Shown one piece after another: positions 1-8,138 of a stretch of 64,000 nt of DNA (positions within the stretch are counted from its first letter, which is position 1; every line of letters starts with the position of its first letter). The stretch is taken from contig DAOQWA010000002.1 of NCBI GenBank assembly GCA_035341855.1, positions 62,001-126,000 of the forward strand, in the 5' to 3' direction. A model generated the notes under the pieces. It did not search any database. It was not told the origin of the DNA and worked only from the letters and a program-made list of their open reading frames with translations. The stretch comes from QQVM01 sp035341855. GTDB lineage: Bacteria; Bacteroidota; Bacteroidia; AKYH767-A; 2013-40CM-41-45. A program made the position numbers and the translations under genes.

Positions 1-354
1 TACATCGGTGGTATGATGAGCTCTGTACTTCCGACCTATAAAAAGCAAAAAGATAATCCTGCATACAATGCCTTGGGTGCATCCGGGGCTGTATCTGCAA
101 TAGTCTTTTCATTTATACTCTTTAACCCCTTACAAAAATTATGTCTTTACGGAGTGTTATGCCTCCCTGGAATTATTTTTGGTGTCGCATATCTCGTCTA
201 CTGTTACTATATGGCCAAAAAGGGTGGAGGAACCATAAATCACGATGCTCATCTCTGGGGTGCTCTTTATGGATTTTTCTTTACAATAATATTGAAACCG
301 GTACTCTTTCTTAATTTTATACAGCAGTTAATCCATACCACAAATGCACTTTAG
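1..354 (+). CDS. Rhomboid-family intramembrane protein, C-terminal part (5' end outside window)
   Basis: The frame is open from the first base, so the gene starts upstream of the window; the ATG at 13 is internal. The visible part holds hydrophobic membrane segments. It contains the rhomboid serine motif GASGA (about residues 26-30 of the visible protein) and, near the end, a histidine in the context NHDAHLWGALYG, matching the catalytic Ser and His transmembrane segments of rhomboid serine proteases. The family cleaves substrates within the inner membrane; the substrate cannot be told from sequence. The stop overlaps the start of the next gene by 11 bp, so the two are probably co-transcribed. 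The family call is good; proteolytic activity is inferred from the conserved Ser/His pair. Confidence 0.8.
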   Translation, partial: YIGGMMSSVLPTYKKQKDNPAYNALGASGAVSAIVFSFILFNPLQKLCLYGVLCLPGIIFGVAYLVYCYYMAKKGGGTINHDAHLWGALYGFFFTIILKPVLFLNFIQQLIHTTNAL

Positions 355-838
355 CCAACGGAAAGTCATATTTTTGGATCGTGATGGTGTGATCAACAAA
401 GAAAGAGGGGAGTTTACCTGGAAACTGGAGGATTTTATTTTGAATGATCATCTCTTTGAAGCTTTAAACATTCTAAAAAAAAATGCTTACGAATTTGTCA
501 TCATCAGTAATCAAAGTGGCATAGCACGGGGGCTATATAATTTTGATGACGTCGAATTCCTGCATCATCAACTTATTAGAATTGCAGCATCCAATGGCAT
601 AAAATTTCTCGAAATTTATTATTGTCCTCACCACCCGGATAAAAGCCGCTGTATATGCCGTAAGCCCGGATCTTTAATGTTGGAAAAAGCCATAGCACGA
701 TTTAATGTTGACAAAACTAAAAGTTGGTTTATCGGTGATGCAGAGAGGGATATCGAGGCTGCAAACAAAGCAGGAATTCAATCTATTCTAATTCAAGCCA
801 ATTCATCACTATTGGATATTGTACCTCTTCTCCAATAA
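344..838 (+). CDS. HAD-IIIA phosphatase, GmhB-like (D-glycero-D-manno-heptose 1,7-bisphosphate 7-phosphatase type)
   Basis: A 164-residue cytosolic phosphatase. HAD motif I is LDRDGV with the nucleophile D12 and acid/base D14. Motif II is SNQSG (about 55-59) and motif IV GDAERD (131-136). The zinc loop C94-x-H96-x6-C103-x-C105 is followed by RKPG, which is typical of GmhB and related histidinol phosphatases. The loop is shorter than in E. coli GmhB, so another small phosphorylated sugar is possible. GmhB removes the C7 phosphate during ADP-heptose synthesis for lipopolysaccharide. It overlaps the upstream rhomboid gene by 11 bp. No other heptose gene is in view, so the precise substrate is inferred. 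Confidence 0.8.
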   Translation: MHFSQRKVIFLDRDGVINKERGEFTWKLEDFILNDHLFEALNILKKNAYEFVIISNQSGIARGLYNFDDVEFLHHQLIRIAASNGIKFLEIYYCPHHPDKSRCICRKPGSLMLEKAIARFNVDKTKSWFIGDAERDIEAANKAGIQSILIQANSSLLDIVPLLQ

Positions 839-902
839 ACTTAGCACGTAAAAATAGTTGATTATTTTTTTTTAGGGTCGCGATATTACCCGCAGACTCA
901 TG

Positions 903-910
903 TACCTTTG
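903..910 (+). promoter_or_regulatory. Bacteroidota -7 box (TACCTTTG) for the class IV aminotransferase
   Basis: TACCTTTG fits the Bacteroidota consensus TAnnTTTG and ends 10 bp before the ATG at 921. Transcription would begin only a few bases ahead of the start codon, suggesting a very short or absent leader. No convincing -33 TTG lies at the usual 19-23 bp spacing. Confidence 0.5.
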
Positions 911-920
911 TATATAGATT

Positions 921-1781
921 ATGCAGGGGCAAACTTTCATCAATTTCAACGGGAATATCATAGATTCAACACAACCCGTTTTTTCTTCTTCAAACCGGGC
1001 ATTCCGGTATGGCGATGCGATCTTTGAGACGATCAGAATTATGAATGGAGAAATTCTGCATTTTGAAAGACATTTAAAACGCATGCAAAACAGCATGGAC
1101 CTGCTGGGAATGCTGCCTCATGATGATCTTACGTTTCATAATTTGTATTTGTCTTTTCGCCACCTTGATCAGATAAATAATCTGAAAGGAAACGGCAGAA
1201 TTCGCCTTGAAATATTCCGGAACGATGGTGGCTTATATACCCCTCAAACCAATGAAGTTTCCTACCTTATAGAAGCAAGTCCACTTGCAGCCCTGCGTTA
1301 TGAAATGAATGATTCCGGAATCAGGATCGAAGTGTATAATGAAATACAAAAGCCTTTAAGCAAACTAAGCAACCTCAAATCATCGAATGCACTATATTAT
1401 GTAATGGCAGGATTGCATAACAGGAAGAGCGGAGGAGGAGATTGCCTTGTCTTAAACACACACGGAAGAATTGCTGAAGCAATTAGTTCGAATGTGTTTT
1501 TATTATCCGGAAAAAAAGTTTTAACACCGGCTCTCACCGAAGCTTGTGTTTCCGGGATAATGAGAGAAACCTTAATTGATCATCTTGCACAACAAGGTAT
1601 AAAAGTTGTAGAGACCGGAATCGAAATAGAACATCTTCTTGAAGCTGATGAAATATTTCTTACTGACGTGATCCATGGCATGCGTTGGGTAAGTGCCTTC
1701 AGAAAAAAAAGGTACTTCAATAAATATTCTAAGAAATTACTCGAAGAAATACAAGTTGGGTTAGACATAAAAAAAGCCTGA
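921..1781 (+). CDS. PLP-dependent aminotransferase class IV (branched-chain aminotransferase / aminodeoxychorismate lyase family)
   Basis: A 286-residue fold type IV PLP enzyme. It shows the N-terminal signature FRYGDAIFETIR (28-39), a probable Schiff-base lysine K153 in NLKSSNAL, and the cofactor-binding segment GRIAEAISSNVFLL (about 182-195). Members transfer amino groups from branched-chain or D-amino acids, or act as 4-amino-4-deoxychorismate lyase in folate synthesis. The sequence does not separate these, so no symbol is given. It stands alone between a short promoter region and a strong terminator that overlaps its last codons. The start is fixed by the ATG just after the -7 box and by alignment of the family N-terminus. 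Confidence 0.85.
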   Translation: MQGQTFINFNGNIIDSTQPVFSSSNRAFRYGDAIFETIRIMNGEILHFERHLKRMQNSMDLLGMLPHDDLTFHNLYLSFRHLDQINNLKGNGRIRLEIFRNDGGLYTPQTNEVSYLIEASPLAALRYEMNDSGIRIEVYNEIQKPLSKLSNLKSSNALYYVMAGLHNRKSGGGDCLVLNTHGRIAEAISSNVFLLSGKKVLTPALTEACVSGIMRETLIDHLAQQGIKVVETGIEIEHLLEADEIFLTDVIHGMRWVSAFRKKRYFNKYSKKLLEEIQVGLDIKKA

Positions 1782-1801
1782 GTGAAAATCTCAGGCTTTT
1801 T
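1771..1801. terminator. Bidirectional intrinsic terminator between convergent genes
   Basis: A perfect 12-bp stem (AAAAAGCCTGAG / CTCAGGCTTTTT) with a 7-base loop. A-tract and T-tract lie on either side, so it can end both the + strand aminotransferase and the - strand lipoprotein transcript. The left arm overlaps the aminotransferase stop codon. Confidence 0.9.
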
Positions 1802-1818
1802 AATGTGTGGTATGAAGA

Positions 1819-2391
1819 TTACTTCTTAGCAGTAGGCTCCATAGTCTTAGCTAACTCATCAGCTGCAGCCATGTTTTGATCGCAAGAACTTTTTGCCTCA
1901 GCATACGCTGTGTTCCAGCTTTCGAATCTGGCTTGAGCATCGCTCATTTGAGTTTTGAAATCAGCAAGACCTTTGATAGCATCTTGCGGGTTGATTTCAC
2001 CTTTGCTAACTTTTGCCTGCCACTCGTTAAATTTCTGAGTAGTCTCATCCCAGGTAGTCTTGAAAGTTGAAAACTCACTTACCATGTTGTTCAGCTTAGA
2101 AGCATCTTCAGAAGATACTCTGGACATTTCAGCAATCTGATTTTTGATGGCTTCATCTTTAATGTTTGCTGAAGCGTTGATCATCTCAGCTTGTCTGGCA
2201 GAAAATTCAGTAGCCTGAGTAGCTGTTTCAGTCAATTGCTGGCTCCAAGTAGTGGCTTGCTCACCAAGAGCAGTCCATTCTGTGCCGAATTGAGTGATTT
2301 CACTCATAGTTTTTTCGTCAATTTTGTTGGTGCAAGCCGAAAAGCTTAATGCACCGGCAATAATAAATGCTGCAATTGCTCTTGTTTTCAT
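1819..2391 (-). CDS. Predicted lipoprotein of unknown function, helical
   Basis: 190 residues. A signal peptide with a lipobox ends at C20 (FSAC), so the protein is probably lipidated and exported. The remainder is rich in Ala, Glu, Gln, Lys and Thr with few prolines before the end, consistent with long amphipathic helices or coiled coil. No enzymatic motif is visible. I do not recognise the family. It is monocistronic: it has its own -7 box at 2445-2452 and ends at the shared terminator. Trp residues recur at roughly even spacing (ATTWSQQ, TTWDETT, NEWQAK, ESWNTA), which could mark helical repeats; this is only an observation. Confidence 0.75.
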   Translation of the reverse strand: MKTRAIAAFIIAGALSFSACTNKIDEKTMSEITQFGTEWTALGEQATTWSQQLTETATQATEFSARQAEMINASANIKDEAIKNQIAEMSRVSSEDASKLNNMVSEFSTFKTTWDETTQKFNEWQAKVSKGEINPQDAIKGLADFKTQMSDAQARFESWNTAYAEAKSSCDQNMAAADELAKTMEPTAKK

Positions 2392-2444
2392 TTTTTAGTT
2401 TGTTTTGATGGTTTTTTGGTGATATTTAGGTGAGTTATAGGGTA

Positions 2445-2452
2445 CAAAGTTA
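2445..2452 (-). promoter_or_regulatory. -7 box (TAACTTTG on the minus strand) for the lipoprotein gene
   Basis: Reads TAACTTTG on the minus strand, matching TAnnTTTG, about 53 bp upstream of the ATG at 2391. No clear -33 element was found. Confidence 0.45.
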
Positions 2453-2507
2453 TAAATTCAAGCGTTTTACCTGAGTTTTTCTTAAAATGTTATTGACAAT
2501 CTGACGT

Positions 2508-3110
2508 TTATTTCTTCTTAGAGTCCGGAAATATATTTCTGATATTGTCTATAGTACCATTTATTGCAGCCTTTTTGGGGAAAACACCTTGATTAGCCGC
2601 CCTGATGTCTTCTATGGAGTAAAAGGCTGATGGATTATAGCGCTGTATTATCTTGCGAATAAGCTCAATATCCTTTCTCTTAATGATTGTAAAAATGATC
2701 TTCACCGGACCTACAGCCCCTTGTCCGTCAATGATCGTAACCCCAAAATTCTCAGCTTTCAGGCCTGCAATTAGTTCCTCAGAATCCTGATGGATAATAA
2801 TTCTCATGACCTGCATACCCAAGGCAAGCCTTCGTTCAACAAACATACCAACATATGTTCCTGCGGCAAATCCTGCAGCGAATCCAAGATAGCAAAGTGG
2901 ATTGTCCAGATGTTGCATAATCTGGCGCATAGAGATCAGCCAAATTAAAACTTCGAAAAAACCAATGATGGGTACTATGTTCTTAAAGCCTTTTGAAATA
3001 AAAACATTTCGCAATGTGCCTAATGTTACATCCGACATTCGCGCAAAGAATATCAGGATCGGAAGAACAACCCATCTGAAAAATTCACTGTCTATAAAGC
3101 TTGCATCCAT
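2508..3110 (-). CDS. DUF2179/DUF5698 membrane protein (UPF0316 family)
   Basis: 200 residues. The N-terminal half has three hydrophobic segments (about 12-30, 45-62 and 72-92), including the UPF0316 signature FARMSDVTLGTLRN (22-35). The C-terminal half is a soluble DUF2179 domain (about 105-180) with the pattern GVTIIDGQG and an IIxxRKD-like stretch. The family is widespread in Firmicutes and Bacteroidota. Its function is unknown; the DUF2179 part is thought to be a small ligand-binding or regulatory domain. It is the last gene of the minus-strand run that begins with recQ, 63 bp after the sirtuin. Confidence 0.85.
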   Translation of the reverse strand: MDASFIDSEFFRWVVLPILIFFARMSDVTLGTLRNVFISKGFKNIVPIIGFFEVLIWLISMRQIMQHLDNPLCYLGFAAGFAAGTYVGMFVERRLALGMQVMRIIIHQDSEELIAGLKAENFGVTIIDGQGAVGPVKIIFTIIKRKDIELIRKIIQRYNPSAFYSIEDIRAANQGVFPKKAAINGTIDNIRNIFPDSKKK

Positions 3111-3173
3111 TAACTCAATTCAATTTGTTATTTTAAATTAATTTCAAATTTTCATCCAAATAAATAATGAAGA

Positions 3174-3860
3174 TCATTTCTCTGCTTCAAGTAATTGTTC
3201 AACAAGTTGAGGAACTCCGATGCCGGCTTCCTTTTGAATAATGGTAAACCCGTGTACTCTCCCGGAAGCTTTCGGGTCGACAAGAAACTTCTTACAGTGC
3301 GGTGGAACATAGTGGATCAATCCTGCTGCAGGATAAACTGCAAGTGATGTCCCTACTACCAATAAATAATCAGCCTCAGACATAATTTGTGCAGCTACTT
3401 CCAATTCAGACACGACTTCACCAAACCAAACAATGTGCGGTCTTAGTTGCGAACCCAATTCACATGTTTGTCCAACAAGAATATCTTCCCCTCCAATGTC
3501 ATAGATTAATGATTCGTCAACCGAACTTCTAGCCTTTGTGATCTCACCATGAAGATGAACAATTCTTCTCGATCCTGCGCGCTCATGCAGGTCATCAATA
3601 TTCTGGGTTATCACATAAGTTGAAAAATACGTTTCCAGGCCGGCAATAGCAATATGTGCCGCATTGGGAGATGCTGCAACAACTTGTCTTCGTCTGTGAT
3701 TATAAAAATCCAGTACCAGTTTTGCATTTTTATGCCAGGCTTCAGGAGTAGCTACATCCTCAATCCGATGCTTCTCCCATAAGCCATCACCGTCCCGAAA
3801 AGTCTGAATTCCACTTTCCGCACTTACTCCCGCACCGGTAAATACAACCAGATTTTTCAT
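3174..3860 (-). CDS. NAD-dependent protein deacylase, sirtuin class III (CobB/SIRT5-like)
   Basis: 228 residues from the ATG at 3860 (the codon before it is an in-frame TTG). NAD-binding motifs are GAGVSAESGI (9-18), QNIDD (86-90) and the catalytic H104 in HLHGEI. Y53 and R56 in FYNHRRR correspond to the Tyr-x-x-Arg pair that makes class III sirtuins prefer succinyl, malonyl or glutaryl lysine. The usual four zinc cysteines are not present: the stretch after H104 has a single Cys, in QTCELGSQLRPHIVWFGE. That suggests a zinc-free structural lobe. It lies 89 bp downstream of fmt in the same direction. Role: removing acyl groups from lysines in the cytosol, with release of nicotinamide. Confidence 0.9.
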   Translation of the reverse strand: MKNLVVFTGAGVSAESGIQTFRDGDGLWEKHRIEDVATPEAWHKNAKLVLDFYNHRRRQVVAASPNAAHIAIAGLETYFSTYVITQNIDDLHERAGSRRIVHLHGEITKARSSVDESLIYDIGGEDILVGQTCELGSQLRPHIVWFGEVVSELEVAAQIMSEADYLLVVGTSLAVYPAAGLIHYVPPHCKKFLVDPKASGRVHGFTIIQKEAGIGVPQLVEQLLEAEK

Positions 3861-3949
3861 CAAAGCAAAAGTCAGAAAAACAGATTTATTGGATGACCCA
3901 ATTCCGGGATGTTATCAACAAAATCAAATGAATAAGAAGAGGATAAAAA

Positions 3950-4918
3950 TCAGCTTCGTAAACTCCAATGACCTTCAAGTTTAAACCCGTTCAAAAAATC
4001 TTTTACGACAACTTTATTTCTGCCTGCTAATTGAATTTCTTCGAGCTCTAGGTAGCCTCTTAAGAAGTATATCCTGAGATAGCTTTTATTATCAGACTCG
4101 ATAGTGCCGGGATTGAAATTATGGGAATACTCTTTTGCCTGAGACTTGAAAATTTTAATTGTTATACTTAGTCCTGATTCCCTGTTATATAATTCGGCAT
4201 AGGCAGCAGGATAAGGTGAAAGCCCGCGAATAAAATTATAAGCATCCGAAAACAGCATTTTGCAATTTAGTCTGGTGTTTTCTTTATTTAACTTAGGAGC
4301 CGATCTTAAAGGTGTATCTGAATTTCCGGATTGACTTTTTAGTTTGAAGGCTGAATCTGAAATAGCACAGGCTGTTTTAACAACAAGTTCTGCTCCAATT
4401 AGTTTTAATCTGTCATGTAGCTCTCCTGCCGTTTCATCATGGCCGATGGAAGTTTTTTCCTGAAAGATAATATCTCCTGTATCAATTTCATGTTGGAGAA
4501 AAAATGTAGTCACCCCTGTTTCTGTTTCACCGTTCATAATTGCCCAATTGATGGGTGCAGCTCCACGGTATTGTGGTAATAAGGATGCATGTAAATTAAA
4601 GGTACCTTTACCTGGAAGGCGCCATACCTTCTCAGGCATCATCCGAAACGCAACAACAATCTGAAGATCGGGATTGATCTCTTTGATCTGTTCTATAAAA
4701 TCATCGTCTTTCATGTTGTTCGGCTGAAGAACAGGAATGTTTTTCTCCAGAGCAAATTCCTTAACTGCAGAATGCGTGAGCTTTTGGCCTCGACCGGATG
4801 GTTTATCAACTGAAGTGACTACTGCTACAATATTAAACTTATTCTCTACCAAGGCACTTAATGAAGAAACTGCAAATTCGGGTGTGCCATAAAAAATGAT
4901 TCGTAAGGGAGAACTCAT
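3950..4918 (-). CDS. fmt: Methionyl-tRNA formyltransferase
   Basis: 322 residues from the ATG at 4918. The frame extends 14 codons further (to 4960), but that would overlap the MATE gene and the protein then lacks a family-like beginning. From 4918 it starts MSSPLRIIFYGTPEFAV, the classic Fmt N-terminus. The catalytic Asn, His and Asp are in FNLHASLLPQYRGAAPI and DTGD. The C-terminal tRNA-binding domain covers roughly 210-320. It transfers a formyl group from 10-formyl-tetrahydrofolate to initiator Met-tRNA. It is 10 bp downstream of the MATE gene, so probably co-transcribed. def is not in the window. Confidence 0.95.
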   Translation of the reverse strand: MSSPLRIIFYGTPEFAVSSLSALVENKFNIVAVVTSVDKPSGRGQKLTHSAVKEFALEKNIPVLQPNNMKDDDFIEQIKEINPDLQIVVAFRMMPEKVWRLPGKGTFNLHASLLPQYRGAAPINWAIMNGETETGVTTFFLQHEIDTGDIIFQEKTSIGHDETAGELHDRLKLIGAELVVKTACAISDSAFKLKSQSGNSDTPLRSAPKLNKENTRLNCKMLFSDAYNFIRGLSPYPAAYAELYNRESGLSITIKIFKSQAKEYSHNFNPGTIESDNKSYLRIYFLRGYLELEEIQLAGRNKVVVKDFLNGFKLEGHWSLRS

Positions 4919-4928
4919 AAGTTTTTTT

Positions 4929-6260
4929 TTAAAGTTCAATTTTCTTCCATCGGTCACCACGAAGATAAATATAAGATGCCATGCCGGTAACTCCCCAATA
5001 TATTATTTCAGAGAACCATACGGTTTCAACTTTTTTTGAAATAATAAATGTGCTTATATAGACATAGATCAAATAAATGATGATTGATGCGATCTCAATA
5101 TATAATGCAATCTTAGTTGCTCCAGTTCCACTTACTGCACTTATGCATACTATTGCGAAAGAAAAGAAAAACATCGCGATATTTATTACATAAAAAACTC
5201 CGAAAGAATCGCTTATTAGTTCCAAATCCGAAGTAAAGATCCCAAGAATCTTATGTGCAAAAATCAAATTTAACAACACCATTATTACAGTACATGAGAA
5301 TGTCAACTTCAGAATACGGTGGAGCAGAAGGAGTACTTCCTCTTTCTTTCCTTGACCGATTACATTGCTGATCATACTATTTGCTGCTACTGAAAACCCC
5401 CACATTGGTGTCATACTTAACATATAAGCCGCTCTTACAATATTAGATATTGCCAATTCGTGTGCGCCTATTTTCTCTATGAATAGAAAGAATACCAACC
5501 ATGCACCCATGGACAGCAGGTTCTGCATAATGATCGGAGCCGATAAATTAACAATACTTGAGAAAAGCTCATGCTGCCATTTCCTTATCTTGAATAAGTT
5601 AAAATTCTTTATGTCAGGCTTAAAGAAGGTGTAAACTACAAGAATGACCAAAGAAAGGAATTCTGCGAGGCTAGAAGCAAGTCCCGCCCCGGCAATTCCC
5701 ATCTTTGGCAGTCCTCCATGTCCAAAGATCAGCAGATAACATAGCACTATATTAAATGCAGCCATTATAAATGCATACCATCCGAATACTTTTGGCTGAG
5801 CAATTCCGACATAGAATGATCGATATGCAGTAGCGATCATCAGAAACACAAAACCGAACGATCTGAATTTCATAAACTCTGCTGCAGCTTCGGCAATTGA
5901 AGGCGAACCAATAACCTGTTTTAATAGAAAAGGAGAAAGGAAATATAAGGCCAGGAATAAGGAAAACCCTATTGATAAAAATATGACCATGCTATGATCG
6001 AAAATCTTTCCAATTTCCTGTTCATTTTTTTCTCCTGCGCGGCGGGCTATTAATATTTGTGTGCCAATACCTAAAGAAGTACCTATCATTGCCAGGGCGA
6101 AATATAATACACCGGCAATTGCCGAAGCACCTAGTTCAACCTCACCAACTCTTCCTAGAAATGCGGTGTCAGTTGCATTCAGGACAGTAGTCGCTAACGC
6201 ACCAACCATTACTGGATAGGATATTCGTAATATCTCTTTATATGTTATGCCTACTTGCAT
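4929..6260 (-). CDS. MATE family multidrug/organic cation efflux transporter
   Basis: 443 residues with about 12 hydrophobic segments spread over the whole length and the two-fold MATE architecture. The N-terminal repeat begins ILRISYPVMVGALATTVLNATDTAFLGRVG, typical of MatE domains. It includes LGIGTQILIARRAGE, a conserved cytoplasmic-loop pattern. MATE proteins export drugs, cationic compounds or metabolites in exchange for H+ or Na+ across the inner membrane. The substrate cannot be predicted. It is 48 bp downstream of the RlmI-type gene and 10 bp before fmt, within the minus-strand run. Confidence 0.9.
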   Translation of the reverse strand: MQVGITYKEILRISYPVMVGALATTVLNATDTAFLGRVGEVELGASAIAGVLYFALAMIGTSLGIGTQILIARRAGEKNEQEIGKIFDHSMVIFLSIGFSLFLALYFLSPFLLKQVIGSPSIAEAAAEFMKFRSFGFVFLMIATAYRSFYVGIAQPKVFGWYAFIMAAFNIVLCYLLIFGHGGLPKMGIAGAGLASSLAEFLSLVILVVYTFFKPDIKNFNLFKIRKWQHELFSSIVNLSAPIIMQNLLSMGAWLVFFLFIEKIGAHELAISNIVRAAYMLSMTPMWGFSVAANSMISNVIGQGKKEEVLLLLHRILKLTFSCTVIMVLLNLIFAHKILGIFTSDLELISDSFGVFYVINIAMFFFSFAIVCISAVSGTGATKIALYIEIASIIIYLIYVYISTFIISKKVETVWFSEIIYWGVTGMASYIYLRGDRWKKIEL

Positions 6261-6308
6261 TTCACTTACTGAATTTCATTAATGAATTGTGAAACCTATT
6301 CTTTTAAT

Positions 6309-7493
6309 TTATTCGACATACAATGCCAGGCCCTTAAGATACTCACCTTCCGGATGAAAAACTGAAACCGGATGATCCGGACCTTGGCTAAGTTGATGGA
6401 GTATTTTGACGTTTCGTCCACATTGCGCAGCCGCTTGAAAAACAATCTTTCGAAACATCTGTTTGTCGATAACTTGTGAACAGGAAAAGGTAAACAATAT
6501 TCCTCCCTTAGAAATTCTCTTTATACCTTCTGTGTTTAAATTGCGATATCCAATAATCGCTTTTTTTGCCGAACTTAAATGCTTTGCAAATGCAGGTGGA
6601 TCTAAGATTATCACATCATAATAATCCTGACTTTTTTTTAGAAAATCGAATACATCTTCCTTAAAAAAGGTATGTCTTGCCTGGCCGGCATTTAACTCTG
6701 CATTTCTCACAGCCCACTCCTGAGCCTTAGCAGAACTATCAACTGAATGTACCTGAGAAGCTTCTGCGTTCAAAGCATACATTGAGAAGCCGCCTGAGTA
6801 AGAAAAGGTGTTGAGCACTCTTTTACCACTTGAATATTTTTGAATCAGCTTACGATTTTCACGTTGATCAATGAAGAAGCCGGTCTTTTGTCCTTCATCC
6901 CAATTGATATAAAATTTTATTCCGTTCTCCATGACAACGTCATCGAGTTTGCTACCATGCAGCAAAGAATTTGAACTTTCCGCAGCAGCATTCTTGCGAA
7001 GAGTATCATCGCTCTTATTGTAGATGGTATTAATGCCAAGTTCCGGAAAACTCAAAATTGTTGAACTAATGTCTGTCATAGCATTATACATCCCGATCGT
7101 ATGTGCCTGTATGACAGCTGTAGTTCCATACACATCAACTATCAAACCCGGCAGACCATCGCCTTCAGCATGTATAAGACGATAAATATTAGTGGACTGA
7201 TTACCTACCAACCCTACTGATTTCCTTAATTCGATTGCCCTGCGAAACTTATCCAGCCAAAAGTCTTTACCAAATTCAGTTTTCTCAAATGAAAAAATTC
7301 GGACTTTAATCGATCCCTCATGATAATGACCGGTTGCAAGATAATTCCCATCACAGGAAAACACTTCTACAACATCTCCTTCACGCACAGCGGGAGCTAC
7401 AGATTTTACTGCTCCTGAAAAAACCCATGGATGGAATAAACGTACTGATCGCTCTTTAGCAGGATGGAGGACGAGCTGTGCAAAATTATTCAT
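6309..7493 (-). CDS. SAM-dependent 23S rRNA cytosine methyltransferase, RlmI family
   Basis: 394 residues. An N-terminal PUA-like domain (about 1-80, with HPWVFSGAV) is followed by a Rossmann methyltransferase domain (about 180-390). The latter has SAM motif I RVLNTFSYSGGFSMYA, motif IV IILDPPAFAK and the cysteine motif FSCSQ that supports cytosine C5 methylation. The arrangement matches RlmI, which makes m5C1962 in E. coli 23S rRNA. RlmK-like or other rRNA sites are possible. It lies 19 bp after the glycosylase gene in the same direction. Confidence 0.88.
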   Translation of the reverse strand: MNNFAQLVLHPAKERSVRLFHPWVFSGAVKSVAPAVREGDVVEVFSCDGNYLATGHYHEGSIKVRIFSFEKTEFGKDFWLDKFRRAIELRKSVGLVGNQSTNIYRLIHAEGDGLPGLIVDVYGTTAVIQAHTIGMYNAMTDISSTILSFPELGINTIYNKSDDTLRKNAAAESSNSLLHGSKLDDVVMENGIKFYINWDEGQKTGFFIDQRENRKLIQKYSSGKRVLNTFSYSGGFSMYALNAEASQVHSVDSSAKAQEWAVRNAELNAGQARHTFFKEDVFDFLKKSQDYYDVIILDPPAFAKHLSSAKKAIIGYRNLNTEGIKRISKGGILFTFSCSQVIDKQMFRKIVFQAAAQCGRNVKILHQLSQGPDHPVSVFHPEGEYLKGLALYVE

Positions 7494-7512
7494 ATCGGTA
7501 AAGAAAAAGAAA

Positions 7513-8124
7513 TTATCCGGATGCCAAATCCAATTTTTCCAAATGCCTGTGGTTCACATAGAAACGATAGGGTAAAAGTGCATCCTTCCCTGCATAAGCA
7601 ACTCCAATCCTGTGTCCGCTTTGTATTAAGCTTCTGTCTTTGAGATATGCCTTCCCGGTGATATAGATTTTACTCTTGTTCAAGAGTGTCCCATTCTCAT
7701 TTATAGTAATACCTAATCCCTTTGTCATATTACCCGGACCAACACAAAGCTGTGAATCAGCAATTGATGTCCCCGACCTTCTTTTTCTAATGGTTCCTAT
7801 GCCTGTCACCGGATAAATTGAACGAATGAGTATTGCATCCGGGATATCTTTAGCATTCGTTACGATATTGAACAAATGGTGGATCCCATAACACAAATAA
7901 ACGTAGATTGTGCCTGCTTCCTGATACATAACTTCAGTCCTTGCTGTTCTTCTTCCTCCAAAAGCATGACTGGCCCTGTCTTGTATACCTGAATATGCTT
8001 CCGTTTCTGTAATGATCCCACCCGTTTTGATATTATCGAAATTGCTATAAATTAATTTACCGATCAATTCTTGGGCTATGACGGTTACATCTTTCCTTTT
8101 GAAAAAACTTTCGCTAATCAGCAT
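7513..8124 (-). CDS. DNA-3-methyladenine glycosylase, AAG/MPG family
   Basis: 203 residues, the usual length of the bacterial AAG (MPG) family. The catalytic glutamate is in TETEAYSG (about 39-46). The signature RASHAFGGRRTARTEVMY is followed by GTIYVYLCYGIHHLFNIV, which forms the nucleotide-flipping pocket. The enzyme excises alkylated purines (3-methyladenine, hypoxanthine, ethenoadenine) at the start of base-excision repair. It sits 14 bp downstream of recQ, a logical repair pairing, and 19 bp upstream of the RlmI-type gene. Confidence 0.95.
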   Translation of the reverse strand: MLISESFFKRKDVTVIAQELIGKLIYSNFDNIKTGGIITETEAYSGIQDRASHAFGGRRTARTEVMYQEAGTIYVYLCYGIHHLFNIVTNAKDIPDAILIRSIYPVTGIGTIRKRRSGTSIADSQLCVGPGNMTKGLGITINENGTLLNKSKIYITGKAYLKDRSLIQSGHRIGVAYAGKDALLPYRFYVNHRHLEKLDLASG

Positions 8125-8138
8125 ATCAATATTAAAAA

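Noticed and set aside
872..1096. Minus-strand 74-codon frame overlapping the aminotransferase start
   Set aside because: It covers the promoter and the conserved N-terminus of the plus-strand enzyme; composition is not protein-like.
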